Source: a virus. From it: a stretch of DNA of 33,810 nt. The translations under genes and the position numbers were made by a program. This document shows positions 6,055-13,100 of the stretch, one piece after another. Position 1 is the first letter of the stretch, and each line of letters begins with the position of its first letter. The notes below the pieces were generated by a model. It saw nothing but the letters and a program-made list of their open reading frames with translations. It did no database searches and had not been told where the DNA came from. Where the stretch lies: IMG/VR virus record IMGVR_UViG_3300024415_000022, positions 1-33,810 of that record; one strand, written 5' to 3'.

Positions 6055-6705
6055 ATGAAGATATTAAACTTATATGCTTGTTTAGGTGGTAACAGATACA
6101 AGTGGAATGAAGTTAAGGAAGATATAGAAGTTACAGCAGTAGAGTATGATCCAGAATTAGCAAAATTATACCAAGATAGATTCCCAAATGATGAGGTAAT
6201 AGTTGCTGATGCACATCAATACTTATTGGATCATTATAAGGAATTTGATTTTATTTGGTCAAGCCCTCCATGTCCTACGCATAGTAGAGCAAGATATTGG
6301 AATAGTTCAAACTATGAAACTACAACTAAAGCAACATATCCAGATATGAAGTTATATGAAGAGATATTATTTTTACAGCATTATTTTAAAGGTAAATATG
6401 TAGTTGAAAATGTTATACCATATTATACTCCATTAATACCAGCAAAAAAACGTGGTAGACATTTATACTGGACAAATTTCCATCTTCCTTTTGAACTAAG
6501 TAAAAGGAAACCTGAAGGGATATTATGCACTAGAAATGAGCATGAAGTATTACAGAAGTTTCATAAAATTGAAGTTAAAGCAAGTGTTGGAGGATATAGG
6601 GATGTATTAAGAAACCTGGTTGACTATGAAGCTGGTAAAACAATATTTGAAACTGCATTAGGAATTATTAGCAAAAAAAGCACCAATCAATCAGAACTTT
6701 TTTGA
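6055..6705 (+). CDS. DNA (cytosine-5) methyltransferase, compact orphan type
   Basis: 216 residues. Motif I is LNLYACLGGNRYKW (4-17; usual form FxGxGG), binding S-adenosylmethionine, with the acidic AVEYDPE (28-34) after it. Motif IV is SSPPCPTHSRAR (69-80) with catalytic Cys73, motif VI is VVENVIPYY (116-124), and motif VIII is RGRHLYW (133-139). The order I-IV-VI-VIII is that of C5-cytosine methyltransferases, but the target-recognition region is very short compared with the usual 300-400 residues. No cognate restriction enzyme is adjacent, so it is an orphan enzyme that probably methylates the phage genome against host restriction. It lies 9 bases after the primase-helicase; a candidate promoter overlaps its stop. 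Confidence 0.8.
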   Translation: MKILNLYACLGGNRYKWNEVKEDIEVTAVEYDPELAKLYQDRFPNDEVIVADAHQYLLDHYKEFDFIWSSPPCPTHSRARYWNSSNYETTTKATYPDMKLYEEILFLQHYFKGKYVVENVIPYYTPLIPAKKRGRHLYWTNFHLPFELSKRKPEGILCTRNEHEVLQKFHKIEVKASVGGYRDVLRNLVDYEAGKTIFETALGIISKKSTNQSELF

Positions 6706-6730
6706 TTTTAGTAATTTTTTTATATATTAG
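6701..6730 (+). promoter_or_regulatory. candidate promoter for the second early unit
   Basis: TTTG at 6701-6704, 18 bases, then TATATTAG at 6723-6730, one base from the Bacteroidota -7 element TAnnTTTG. It overlaps the methyltransferase stop codon and lies just before ATG 6738, leaving only a few bases of leader. Plausible driver of the genes from 6738 to about 9863. Confidence 0.4.
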
Positions 6731-6737
6731 TAAAACT

Positions 6738-6926
6738 ATGAACAAAGAAGAACTAAAAAGCAAGCTGGATATAGTCAAGGATTATATTAAGTTTAATACA
6801 GATGCAGAGAAGATTGCTGATATCTGTAACAATAATGCACATCAGCAGATAGGATATTATTTAGGGGCTTTAAAGCAGATTAAAGCTGATTTAGAAGTTA
6901 TTAAAGAAATGTTAGATGAGCAATAA
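6738..6926 (+). CDS. small helical hypothetical protein (62 aa)
   Basis: I use ATG 6738 (MNKEELKSKLDIVKDYIKFN) rather than an upstream in-frame ATT at 6702 inside the methyltransferase stop region; the preceding bases AGTAAAACT are the A-rich context normal here. The product is nearly all charged helix (ALKQIKADLEVIKEMLDEQ at the C terminus), likely a coiled coil. It overlaps the next gene by 11 bases. No family recognised. Confidence 0.62.
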   Translation: MNKEELKSKLDIVKDYIKFNTDAEKIADICNNNAHQQIGYYLGALKQIKADLEVIKEMLDEQ

Positions 6927-7080
6927 AGAAATACATTTTGCTGCATATGATGATGCTATAAAGCTATTTGAAATGGCATTAGAATCTGGTGCATCAGCAG
7001 AACAAGCAGTTGAGTTAGTCAAGGAATGTAAATTCATATTTATTAACTGGCAATACAGAATGGCTAATGCAAAGAAATAA
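6916..7080 (+). CDS. small helical hypothetical protein (54 aa)
   Basis: ATG 6916 overlaps the previous gene's end by 11 bases; stop TAA 7078-7080. The product begins MSNKEIHFAAYDDAIKLFEM and continues with ESGASAEQAVELVKE, two amphipathic helices as in small UBA-like or helical-hairpin proteins, and ends in aromatic and basic residues (INWQYRMANAKK). Overlaps on both sides indicate coupled translation. Function unknown. Confidence 0.6.
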   Translation: MSNKEIHFAAYDDAIKLFEMALESGASAEQAVELVKECKFIFINWQYRMANAKK

Positions 7081-7177
7081 CCATCTCAATGAATTTTATA
7101 AGGGTGCTACTGCTGGTGTTTACTATGTGGTATGTACTCTTTTATTTGCCTACATAATCTTAATGGCAGTTATTTAA
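7067..7177 (+). CDS. very small single-span membrane protein (36 aa)
   Basis: ATG 7067 overlaps the preceding gene by 14 bases; stop TAA 7175-7177. A polar N terminus (MQRNNHLNEFYKG) is followed by one strongly hydrophobic helix to the end (VYYVVCTLLFAYIILMAVI). An alternative start at 7089 in another frame gives only 22 residues without a polar leader and is less convincing. Small one-span proteins in early phage regions are often host-takeover factors, but nothing in this sequence shows which role applies. Confidence 0.5.
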   Translation: MQRNNHLNEFYKGATAGVYYVVCTLLFAYIILMAVI

Positions 7178-7187
7178 AACAATAGAA
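7176..7187 (+). promoter_or_regulatory. recurrent A-rich start leader AAAACAATAGAA
   Basis: Exact copy of the 12-mer found before ATG 3117 and ATG 33754, placed 2 bases before ATG 7190 (CA spacer). No Shine-Dalgarno sequence is present. Confidence 0.6.
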
Positions 7188-7189
7188 CA

Positions 7190-7642
7190 ATGAAATTATT
7201 AGATAGAACAAAAGCAAAAACTTACAAAGTTGCATCAGCTGGTGCAGAATTAGTTGAAGGTAACCTATATCATTTTGGATATGTAAACGAACAGAGAAGG
7301 ATGATTGGATCTCGTGGAGTAGTTTATAAAAGGCTAAATAGTGATGAGGTAATCATCAAAACCAAATCAGAAATATCTTATGCAGATCATTTTGTTGATT
7401 TTGGAACTGTTTACGGTGAAGAGCAAGAGGATAATAACCTAAAGGAATATCTGGATATAATAACCATGAATGAATCAGAAAAGACAAGATTTACTTTAGA
7501 AGCTGTAATTTTTGAGAAGGCCAGAATTAAGAACATAGAAGATAAAATTAAAAGGCTTCGATATAAGCTATCTGTTCAAAGTAATAAAAAAGAATTCCCA
7601 CAGATAAAGAAACAGATTGAGCAATTAAAAAGTGAGATATAA
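7190..7642 (+). CDS. hypothetical protein with C-terminal coiled coil (150 aa)
   Basis: Residues 1-75 look like a small beta domain (YHFGYVNEQRRMIGSRGVVY, then EVIIKTKSEISYADHF); residues 108-150 are a basic coiled coil (NIEDKIKRLRYKLSVQSNKK ... QIEQLKSEI). It directly follows the recurrent leader. It sits between the small helical genes and the helicase/nuclease pair, so it may be an accessory to DNA metabolism, but no domain is recognised. Confidence 0.62.
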   Translation: MKLLDRTKAKTYKVASAGAELVEGNLYHFGYVNEQRRMIGSRGVVYKRLNSDEVIIKTKSEISYADHFVDFGTVYGEEQEDNNLKEYLDIITMNESEKTRFTLEAVIFEKARIKNIEDKIKRLRYKLSVQSNKKEFPQIKKQIEQLKSEI

Positions 7643-7643
7643 T

Positions 7644-7874
7644 ATGATGAACTTTGATGAAACAAAAATAAGAGTACTTGATGCTGAAGATGATGATGAA
7701 CTTTGTGATTATGCAGCAGAACAAATTAGAGCATATCTAAAAACATTTGGTCAATTACCAAAAGATAAGCAAGTGTTTACTCATCCAAATACTGATTGTT
7801 ATTATATCCATATTGATATAATTGATCCAATAGAAAATATGATTTCTTGCTTTATAGATTTTAGCGCATCTTAA
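7644..7874 (+). CDS. small acidic hypothetical protein (76 aa)
   Basis: Start chosen at the first of two tandem ATGs (7644), one base after the previous stop; a GTG at 7632 would lie inside the preceding gene. The N-terminal half is strongly acidic (VLDAEDDDELCDYAAEQIRA), followed by beta strands (CYYIHIDIIDPIENMISCFI). Acidic small proteins in phage early regions can be DNA mimics, but the acidic block here is short, so that is speculation. One base separates it from the helicase gene. Confidence 0.6.
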   Translation: MMNFDETKIRVLDAEDDDELCDYAAEQIRAYLKTFGQLPKDKQVFTHPNTDCYYIHIDIIDPIENMISCFIDFSAS

Positions 7875-7875
7875 C

Positions 7876-9294
7876 ATGATCCAATTATATCCATATCAAG
7901 AGCAGTTAGTTACTAATCTTAGACAATCATTCATCAATGGTAATAAAAGAGTAGTGCTAACTGCACCTACTGGTGCTGGTAAAACGGTTATGTTTAGCTA
8001 CATGATAGCCCAGCACATCAAGAAAGGTGGTAAGGTGCTTGTATTAACAGACAGAAAGAAACTACTGCATCAAGCTACATCATCATTCCATCATTTTGGA
8101 ATTGAGCCACAGCATATTACAGCAGATACTAAGGAGATAACCAACAGCAATTGTACCGTAGCAATGGTAGAAACGCTATACAGAAGGAGAGAGGCTTACA
8201 AGGCTTTTATTGAATCTTGTACAATGATCGTAATAGATGAGGCACATAAAACGTGCTTTGAGAAGCTATTTGAGTATTTCAATCCTAATACATTTATCAT
8301 TGGTGCTACTGCTACACCATTTAGAACTGGTCAACAATCTTCAATGGATGTATATTACCAAGATATCATCCAAGATATAGATACAATTGATTTACTAAAA
8401 ATTGGTAAGCTATCTAAGTGCAGAACATTTGGTATAGATGTACCATTAGATAATGTAAAAAAGACTGCTGGAGATTACAATGGTAAATCTTTAGGTCAGA
8501 TGTATGATGAGAATAGAATATATGATGGAGTAGCTGAGAATTATATTAAGCATTCTAATAATACTAAGGCCATCTGCTTTGCATCAAGTATACAATCTGC
8601 TGAGAGGTTATATCATGAGTTGATGCAAAAGGGCCTACAATGCTATCTAATCCATTCTAATAAGCCAGATAAAGTAAATGATGGGATATTAGAATACTTT
8701 GGTAAATGCAAGCCTAATGAAACTAATATACTGATCAATGTAGGAATATTAACTGCTGGATATGACTGCCCAGATATTCAGACCGTTATTCTATACAGAG
8801 CCACAACATCTTTACCTCTTTTCCTACAGATGGTTGGAAGGGGATCAAGAATTACTACTAACAAAGAATCATTCATCTTACTTGATTTTGGTAACAATAT
8901 TAAACGCCATAACTTTTGGGAATCACCAAGAATTTGGGATTTAAAGAAGAAGAGGAAAGCAAAAGGTGTTGCACCAATAAAGGAATGTCCAATGTGCGAA
9001 TCATTTCTACCAGCATCAGCTAAAGAATGTGGTTATTGTGGACATGAGTTTAAGGAAACACCAGAAGAAAAGTTAACTAAAAAGATAGCTGAGTTAAAAG
9101 AGTTATCAAGAAATGATATTTTAGATCAAGACTTAAAAGATAAGGTATTACTATGTAAAGCAAAGGTAATATCTCCATTTTGGGTTTTACACAATCTAAA
9201 GGATATTGAAGAAGCCAGAATTTTTTGTAATTTAATGGGGTATAAAAAAGGTTTTGAATATGCAAACAAAAATAGATTCAAAGTTTTCAAGTAG
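7876..9294 (+). CDS. superfamily 2 DEAH helicase with C-terminal zinc-finger motif
   Basis: 472 residues. Motif I / Walker A APTGAGKT (30-37), motif II DEAH (121-124), motif III-like GATATPFR (143-150), GYDCPD (295-300) in the second RecA domain and motif VI QMVGRGSR (318-325) place it in the SF2 group with type I restriction HsdR- and UvsW-like ATPases. A CxxC...CxxC zinc site follows (C371, C374, C385, C388; ECPMC and CGYCGHEF), then a helical tail. No nuclease domain is fused, but the next gene, overlapping by 35 bases, is a VRR-NUC nuclease. The pair probably acts together in remodelling branched replication or recombination intermediates. Confidence 0.88.
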   Translation: MIQLYPYQEQLVTNLRQSFINGNKRVVLTAPTGAGKTVMFSYMIAQHIKKGGKVLVLTDRKKLLHQATSSFHHFGIEPQHITADTKEITNSNCTVAMVETLYRRREAYKAFIESCTMIVIDEAHKTCFEKLFEYFNPNTFIIGATATPFRTGQQSSMDVYYQDIIQDIDTIDLLKIGKLSKCRTFGIDVPLDNVKKTAGDYNGKSLGQMYDENRIYDGVAENYIKHSNNTKAICFASSIQSAERLYHELMQKGLQCYLIHSNKPDKVNDGILEYFGKCKPNETNILINVGILTAGYDCPDIQTVILYRATTSLPLFLQMVGRGSRITTNKESFILLDFGNNIKRHNFWESPRIWDLKKKRKAKGVAPIKECPMCESFLPASAKECGYCGHEFKETPEEKLTKKIAELKELSRNDILDQDLKDKVLLCKAKVISPFWVLHNLKDIEEARIFCNLMGYKKGFEYANKNRFKVFK

Positions 9295-9622
9295 TGAAGA
9301 TAGAATCCAAGCATCATGTTATACATGGTTTCACAATACATTTCCAGATTACAGAGGATTGCTTTGCTATAATCTTAATAATTCTGCTAATGCTATACAA
9401 GGCAATAAGAATAAAGCAATGGGAGTACAGCCTGGAAGGGCTGATTTTACCTTTTACTTTAAGGGTAGAGCATTCTTTATTGAGATGAAAACACCAAAGG
9501 GAAAACAACAAGAAATACAGAAGAAATGGATGCTGAATATGCTACATAATGGCTTTGAATATCACATCATTAGAACAAAAGAAGATTTTAAAACACTAAT
9601 AAACAATATTACCAATGCTTAA
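9260..9622 (+). CDS. VRR-NUC domain nuclease
   Basis: 120 residues from ATG 9260 (an upstream TTG at 9254 adds only two residues). The fold is the minimal PD-(D/E)XK nuclease: E13 in the first helix, then MGVQPGRADFTFYFKGRAFF (55-73) with D62, the catalytic IEMKTPKGKQQEIQKKW with E75 and K77, and Q84 in the following helix. Single-domain VRR-NUC proteins of about 100-120 residues are common in phages beside replication helicases and cut branched DNA structures. It overlaps the SF2 helicase gene by 35 bases, supporting joint function. Confidence 0.88.
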   Translation: MQTKIDSKFSSSEDRIQASCYTWFHNTFPDYRGLLCYNLNNSANAIQGNKNKAMGVQPGRADFTFYFKGRAFFIEMKTPKGKQQEIQKKWMLNMLHNGFEYHIIRTKEDFKTLINNITNA

Positions 9623-9863
9623 AAATTTATTAACCCTTACAGATTTTATGAACAATAAGGGTGGAGTTACCGTAAAAAGAGGTGAGTATATCTATGGAGA
9701 TTATATATTTATCTTAGAAAATCAGAATGATGTACCATTCTTTGAAACTTGGAACTACTATGTGGCTGTTATACAAAGCTACTTAACAGAAGATACTAAG
9801 TATATAAGAAAGGTAGATATACAAAGAAACAGATTAGAATTAATATTATCACAAAATAAGTAG
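9615..9863 (+). CDS. hypothetical protein (82 aa)
   Basis: ATG 9615 overlaps the VRR-NUC gene by 8 bases. The product appears alpha/beta (MLKNLLTLTDFMNNKGGV, then YGDYIFILENQND and AVIQSYLTEDTKYIRKVDIQ). It is the last gene before the structural proteins start at 9866, so it may belong to the end of the replication unit. No family recognised. Confidence 0.6.
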   Translation: MLKNLLTLTDFMNNKGGVTVKRGEYIYGDYIFILENQNDVPFFETWNYYVAVIQSYLTEDTKYIRKVDIQRNRLELILSQNK

Positions 9864-9865
9864 AA

Positions 9866-10396
9866 ATGGCAAACATTAAATTTTTTAGAAAAGGAAATTA
9901 TGTAGTAATTGAAGATTCAGTTACTGGTTTATATCATGAAGAACACGCATCTAACGTATATGTTAAAAAGAAATTAGCAGCAGATACTTCATATTATATT
10001 ACATTAGGTAGTCAAGTGCAGTATAATGTACAGCCAATTGCAGAAATTCAAGATGAAGCTGGATCAGTTTATTCTCAAGCAGCTTTCGAGAGGCTATATC
10101 AAGAATGTACTGGCCAAGAGTTAACAGATGTATCTACAGCATCATCTAAGGCTTCTGTAACTGCATCTAATTCATCTCAGCAATTAGTAGCAGCGAATCC
10201 AGATAGAAAGGGTGTATGGATTTCAAATTTATCTGATAAGAAAGCATATATCTCATTTGGAAGTGGTGATGCTACTGAAGCAGATGATTCTTTAATTATT
10301 GCTGATGCATCAGCTTATATTGCTACTACTGAAGAGATCAGAGTAATAGCAGAATCTGGAGTAGCTGGTAAGATTGTAGCAAGAGAACTATTATAA
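9866..10396 (+). CDS. putative virion protein with decoration-like C-terminal domain
   Basis: 176 residues. Residues 1-70 form a beta-rich domain (MANIKFFRKGNYVVIEDSV ... SYYITLGSQVQYNVQPIAEI). A Ser/Thr/Ala linker (STASSKASVTASNSSQQL) leads to residues 105-176, whose pattern (NPDRKGVWISNLSDKKAYIS, a glycine-rich turn, then TTEEIRVIAESG) is common in phage head-decoration and tail-accessory proteins. It precedes the lectin-like protein by one base. A surface-exposed virion protein is likely; whether head or tail is not decided by sequence. Confidence 0.6.
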   Translation: MANIKFFRKGNYVVIEDSVTGLYHEEHASNVYVKKKLAADTSYYITLGSQVQYNVQPIAEIQDEAGSVYSQAAFERLYQECTGQELTDVSTASSKASVTASNSSQQLVAANPDRKGVWISNLSDKKAYISFGSGDATEADDSLIIADASAYIATTEEIRVIAESGVAGKIVARELL

Positions 10397-10397
10397 T

Positions 10398-11186
10398 ATG
10401 ATTAAGGGAGATAATATTTTAAACGTAGGTACTCCAGCTGGTGGTGGAATTAGCATTATTGCTAATGATCCAGTTACTTCTGGTGGTGGTGGTGGTGGAG
10501 ATTCTCCTCCTATTACAGAAGAATTACAATTGTATATCAATCCAGATGCTGATGTTTATTCTGATACTGGTACTACATTGGCAGTTGATGGAGATAGTAT
10601 TAGACAAGTTAACGATCAAAGTGGTAATAGTAATACATTAGAACAAGCTACTGCATCTAGCCAATATTTATATGCTACTGATGCTTTAGGGACTGGTAAT
10701 TCAGCATTTCATATACTTGCATATGCAGATCATATGGATTTTGCTAGTACGCTAAGTATTGCTGGGCCAGATTCATCATTAACTTTTTATTGCGTATATT
10801 ATAAAACCAATTCTAGTTCTATAAGTTATCTTTTTGGAACTACTGATGGTAACTTTAATAGGATACTTGAATACAATAACTTTAGATTATATTTTCAAGA
10901 TGATACTGGCGTTACTCATTTTGCTACTATTACAAATACTTCTGATTTAGCAATAAGAACCTTTACATTAGATACTGCTACCGATACTATTGCTGTATAT
11001 GAAAATGGTAGCCTAATAGATAGCTCGACATCAGCTAAAACTTGGGGAGATTTTAACTTTGATAGTTTTTGGGGTGCAGGTTTTATAGGGTATGTTGGTA
11101 ATGTTCTTTTATACTCAGATTTACACGATGCTACACAAGTGGCAGAGGTTTCTGATTGGTTAAATACTAAATATTCAATTTATTAA
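10398..11186 (+). CDS. LamG / concanavalin A-like adhesin, putative receptor-binding or head-fibre protein
   Basis: 262 residues. Residues 1-40 are a flexible Gly-rich segment with a run of six Gly (28-33) before DSPPITEE. The rest has the strand pattern of a LamG/ConA-like jelly roll: LQLYINPDADVYSDTG, VNDQSGNSN, SSLTFYCVYYKTN, RTFTLDTATDTIAVYENG, FIGYVGNVLLYSD, ending in the family-typical EVSDWLNTKYSIY. Such domains bind polysaccharide or glycoprotein. It is encoded before the packaging genes rather than with the tail fibres, so it may decorate the head or be a detached adhesin. The Gly-rich N terminus suggests a tethered, mobile lectin. Confidence 0.75.
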   Translation: MIKGDNILNVGTPAGGGISIIANDPVTSGGGGGGDSPPITEELQLYINPDADVYSDTGTTLAVDGDSIRQVNDQSGNSNTLEQATASSQYLYATDALGTGNSAFHILAYADHMDFASTLSIAGPDSSLTFYCVYYKTNSSSISYLFGTTDGNFNRILEYNNFRLYFQDDTGVTHFATITNTSDLAIRTFTLDTATDTIAVYENGSLIDSSTSAKTWGDFNFDSFWGAGFIGYVGNVLLYSDLHDATQVAEVSDWLNTKYSIY

Positions 11187-11187
11187 T

Positions 11188-11466
11188 ATGAAAGCAATAT
11201 TATTTACACAAGAAGATACAGCTGGATTCAATGAATTACAAGAAAGGATTCATCTCCACATGATTTCTAAAATAGGAGTTGATGATTTCAAATATTCAGG
11301 AAGTTGCTGGGCAGATGCTGCAACAGCTTACGTTTATGAAGATCAGCTTTGTATGCCAGTTAATGAGTATGAGCCAGTTAGATATAATTACATATTGGAA
11401 GTATTAACACAACAAGAAAAAGATTCAATCGTAGATGTACCCATCAGTGACGAAAATATTGAGTAA
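11188..11466 (+). CDS. hypothetical protein (92 aa)
   Basis: Starts one base after the lectin gene and overlaps the nuclease gene by 32 bases. Sequence N-MKAILFTQEDTAGFNELQER, then SGSCWADAATAYVYEDQLCM and an acidic end. Its placement after the adhesin suggests a structural or chaperone role for that protein, but nothing in the sequence proves this. Confidence 0.6.
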   Translation: MKAILFTQEDTAGFNELQERIHLHMISKIGVDDFKYSGSCWADAATAYVYEDQLCMPVNEYEPVRYNYILEVLTQQEKDSIVDVPISDENIE

Positions 11467-11995
11467 AACTAAGGATAAGAAAGGCTTAGAATCTTGGAGA
11501 GCATCAGTTGGTGAGGCTGAAGCTGATAGGATTATACAAGAAGCATTCAAGAGAGGTAGATTATTAGATGAAAACGTACAATTATACGCAGATCAAAACC
11601 AATCTAATAATCCTCTTTTGGATGACTTCTTAGAGCCTTACACTATCAAAAGCACAGAACAGCAAGTAGTATCTGAAAAATACTGCTATGAGGGCCGTTA
11701 TGATGCTATACTGGTTAGAAATGGTATTACCTACATCAATGACTTTAAAACGGCATCAAAGCCAAAGAAATTAGAGTACATTGAAGATTATAAGTTACAG
11801 ATTGGGGCTTACTATGGGGCCTTACTTGAGCAAGGAATAATGATTGATAGAGGGATTATTGCTATATTTACTGATAAAAGCTATCAAGAATTTATATTTT
11901 TAGGGGCTGAAATGAGGCAATTTTATAAAAGGTTCCTAAACAGATTGAAGGAATATTACGTATTAGTAAATATTGAAAATGGGAAACAGAACTGA
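11435..11995 (+). CDS. PD-(D/E)XK nuclease, RecB/Cas4-like
   Basis: 186 residues. The start MYPSVTKILSKTKDKKGLES is the usual N terminus of this phage nuclease group. The core has YEGRYDAILVRNG (D90), ITYINDFKTASK with catalytic D103 and K105, and the helix YKLQIGAYYGAL (Q122, Y126), which is the PD-(D/E)XK / RecB nuclease arrangement. A likely exonuclease in recombination or in trimming DNA for packaging; the genome's only other nuclease of the fold is the VRR-NUC at 9260. It overlaps the terminase small subunit by 17 bases. Confidence 0.82.
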   Translation: MYPSVTKILSKTKDKKGLESWRASVGEAEADRIIQEAFKRGRLLDENVQLYADQNQSNNPLLDDFLEPYTIKSTEQQVVSEKYCYEGRYDAILVRNGITYINDFKTASKPKKLEYIEDYKLQIGAYYGALLEQGIMIDRGIIAIFTDKSYQEFIFLGAEMRQFYKRFLNRLKEYYVLVNIENGKQN

Positions 11996-12377
11996 ACATC
12001 ATAAAAAAGCAATATTAGAAGCATTGGAGAAAACGCTTGGTGTTGTTACTAAGGCTTGTAAATTAGCAAAGGTTGGAAGGACCCAGTATTATACCTGGCT
12101 AAAGGAAGATGAAGAGTTTGCCAAGCAAGTGCAAGAGATTGACAATGTTGCATTGGATTTTGCTGAATCATCCTTGCATGAGCAGATAAAAGATAAGGTT
12201 CCAACATCCACAATCTTCTACTTAAAAACAAAGGGTAGAAAGAGAGGATATATAGAAACTAAAGATATTACCAATAATGGTGGATCATTTACTAATCCAT
12301 TTGAAGGACTTACTTTAGACCAGCTGGAGAAATTATCAAAATTGAATGATGATGATACATCTGAAGATATTGATTAA
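11979..12377 (+). CDS. terS: terminase small subunit
   Basis: 132 residues from ATG 11979 (an in-frame TTG at 11973 adds two residues). The N-terminal half is a helix-turn-helix: LGVVTKACKLAKVGRTQYYT (about 20-39) then WLKEDEEFAKQVQEI, as in phBC6A51-type small terminases; the central DFAESSLHEQIKDK helix and STIFYLKTKGRKRGY are typical of the family. The C terminus is acidic (NDDDTSEDID) and should contact the large subunit. It recognises phage DNA to start packaging. The large subunit lies about 950 bases downstream, separated by an inserted transcription unit and small genes. Confidence 0.85.
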   Translation: MGNRTEHHKKAILEALEKTLGVVTKACKLAKVGRTQYYTWLKEDEEFAKQVQEIDNVALDFAESSLHEQIKDKVPTSTIFYLKTKGRKRGYIETKDITNNGGSFTNPFEGLTLDQLEKLSKLNDDDTSEDID

Positions 12378-12498
12378 TGCTATAACTACTAATAAACCAG
12401 CTTTAATGATGGCAATACTTAAAGGAAAAGAGTATTATCATAGACCTTTCTCTGTCTATTTAGCAATTATAATTTTACAAATAAGAAAGAAATTTTAG
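12346..12498 (+). CDS. possible small hypothetical protein (50 aa)
   Basis: Three tandem ATGs (12346, 12349, 12352) open a frame that overlaps the end of the terminase small subunit by 32 bases and ends at TAG 12496-12498. The product reads MMMIHLKILINAITTNKPAL at its start and has a hydrophobic segment SVYLAIIILQI near its end. Codon use resembles the phage, but there is no recognised family and the overlap is longer than most here. A shorter form from 12406 (30 residues) is possible. Confidence 0.4.
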   Translation: MMMIHLKILINAITTNKPALMMAILKGKEYYHRPFSVYLAIIILQIRKKF

Positions 12499-12515
12499 TT
12501 TTTTATTAAGTTTTA

Positions 12516-12547
12516 TTTGTTATTCTCGTTTACTTGTTATATATTTG
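12516..12547 (+). promoter_or_regulatory. strong Bacteroidota-type promoter
   Basis: TTTG at 12516-12519, a 20-base spacer, then TATATTTG at 12540-12547, a full match to the -7 consensus TAnnTTTG used by the primary sigma factor of Bacteroidota. Transcription should start a few bases downstream, about 25 bases before ATG 12579. It drives the 66-residue gene that ends in the terminator at 12787. Confidence 0.75.
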
Positions 12548-12578
12548 ATTCATCAAAGGACAAGTAAAACTAGAAATT

Positions 12579-12779
12579 ATGACAACTTTATACATCGACA
12601 AAGAAAACTTAATGATTGAATACGTTGCCACTTCAAGAGGTGGACTTAACGGAGCAGAGGTTACAAGAGAAAGAGCATCTATAAAAAAAGATGTTTCTGC
12701 TTATGGTTTAGAAGATTCAATAAACCACTTCACACAAGTTTACAAAGCTAAAGAGGTTGTTTTTTGCGACTTAAAATAA
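12579..12779 (+). CDS. hypothetical protein in its own transcription unit (66 aa), moron-like
   Basis: 66 residues; N terminus MTTLYIDKENLMIEYVATSR, centre GGLNGAEVTRERASIKKDVS, C terminus FTQVYKAKEVVFCDLK. A small beta-rich soluble protein of unknown family. It has a full promoter (12516-12547) about 30 bases upstream and a GC-rich hairpin (12787-12804) 8 bases downstream, and it lies between the two terminase subunits. A self-contained unit inside a late operon is the layout of a moron, a gene carried for its own benefit, or of an independently timed early/anti-host gene. No function can be read from the sequence. Confidence 0.72.
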   Translation: MTTLYIDKENLMIEYVATSRGGLNGAEVTRERASIKKDVSAYGLEDSINHFTQVYKAKEVVFCDLK

Positions 12780-12786
12780 AATAAAC

Positions 12787-12805
12787 AAGGGGCTACGGCC
12801 CCTTT
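12787..12805 (+). terminator. GC-rich hairpin terminator after the 66-residue gene
   Basis: AAGGGGC (12787-12793), loop TACG, GCCCCTT (12798-12804): a perfect 7-bp stem with a stable tetraloop, followed by only three T in total and then an A-run. The T-tract is weak, so termination may be partial, letting some late transcription pass to the large terminase. Confidence 0.6.
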
Positions 12806-12806
12806 A

Positions 12807-12818
12807 AAAACAATAGGA
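12807..12818 (+). promoter_or_regulatory. recurrent A-rich start leader (variant AAAACAATAGGA)
   Basis: One-base variant of the 12-mer found before ATG 3117, 7190 and 33754; ends 3 bases before ATG 12822 (spacer CTT, as at 33751-33753). Confidence 0.55.
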
Positions 12819-12821
12819 CTT

Positions 12822-13100
12822 ATGGAACAATGGATAGTATTTAGCAATGGAGTAAGAGGTATTATGAAAGGAATGGTTGTATATGCTGATAGCATGGATG
12901 ATGCAAAGCATAAAGCCAATATACTAAAGCCAGTTAGCTGGGATGATTTGAACATAATGTGCAGATTTGTTAAGGATGAAACTAATCCTTTTAAATCAAA
13001 GATATTCCAAGTGATTAGAAAGGATGATGGATCAGAATCAATCCTTAATCAAGACTTATTAAGTATAGAAAATTATGAGTATCTTTCATTCGTTGGATGA
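12822..13100 (+). CDS. hypothetical protein (92 aa)
   Basis: Follows the recurrent leader and the terminator. The sequence has a small alpha/beta pattern (MEQWIVFSNGVRGIMKGMVV, a helix DSMDDAKHKANILKP, then CRFVKDETNPFKSKIFQVIR). The stop overlaps the next ATG (ATGA). Located between the terminase subunits; function unknown. Confidence 0.62.
   Translation: MEQWIVFSNGVRGIMKGMVVYADSMDDAKHKANILKPVSWDDLNIMCRFVKDETNPFKSKIFQVIRKDDGSESILNQDLLSIENYEYLSFVG

Noticed and set aside
8762-8944. 60-codon + strand frame within the helicase gene, and similar frames at 9294-9488 and 10441-10641
   Set aside because: They lie wholly inside strongly supported genes in another frame and have low-complexity or hydrophobic translations without a start leader.
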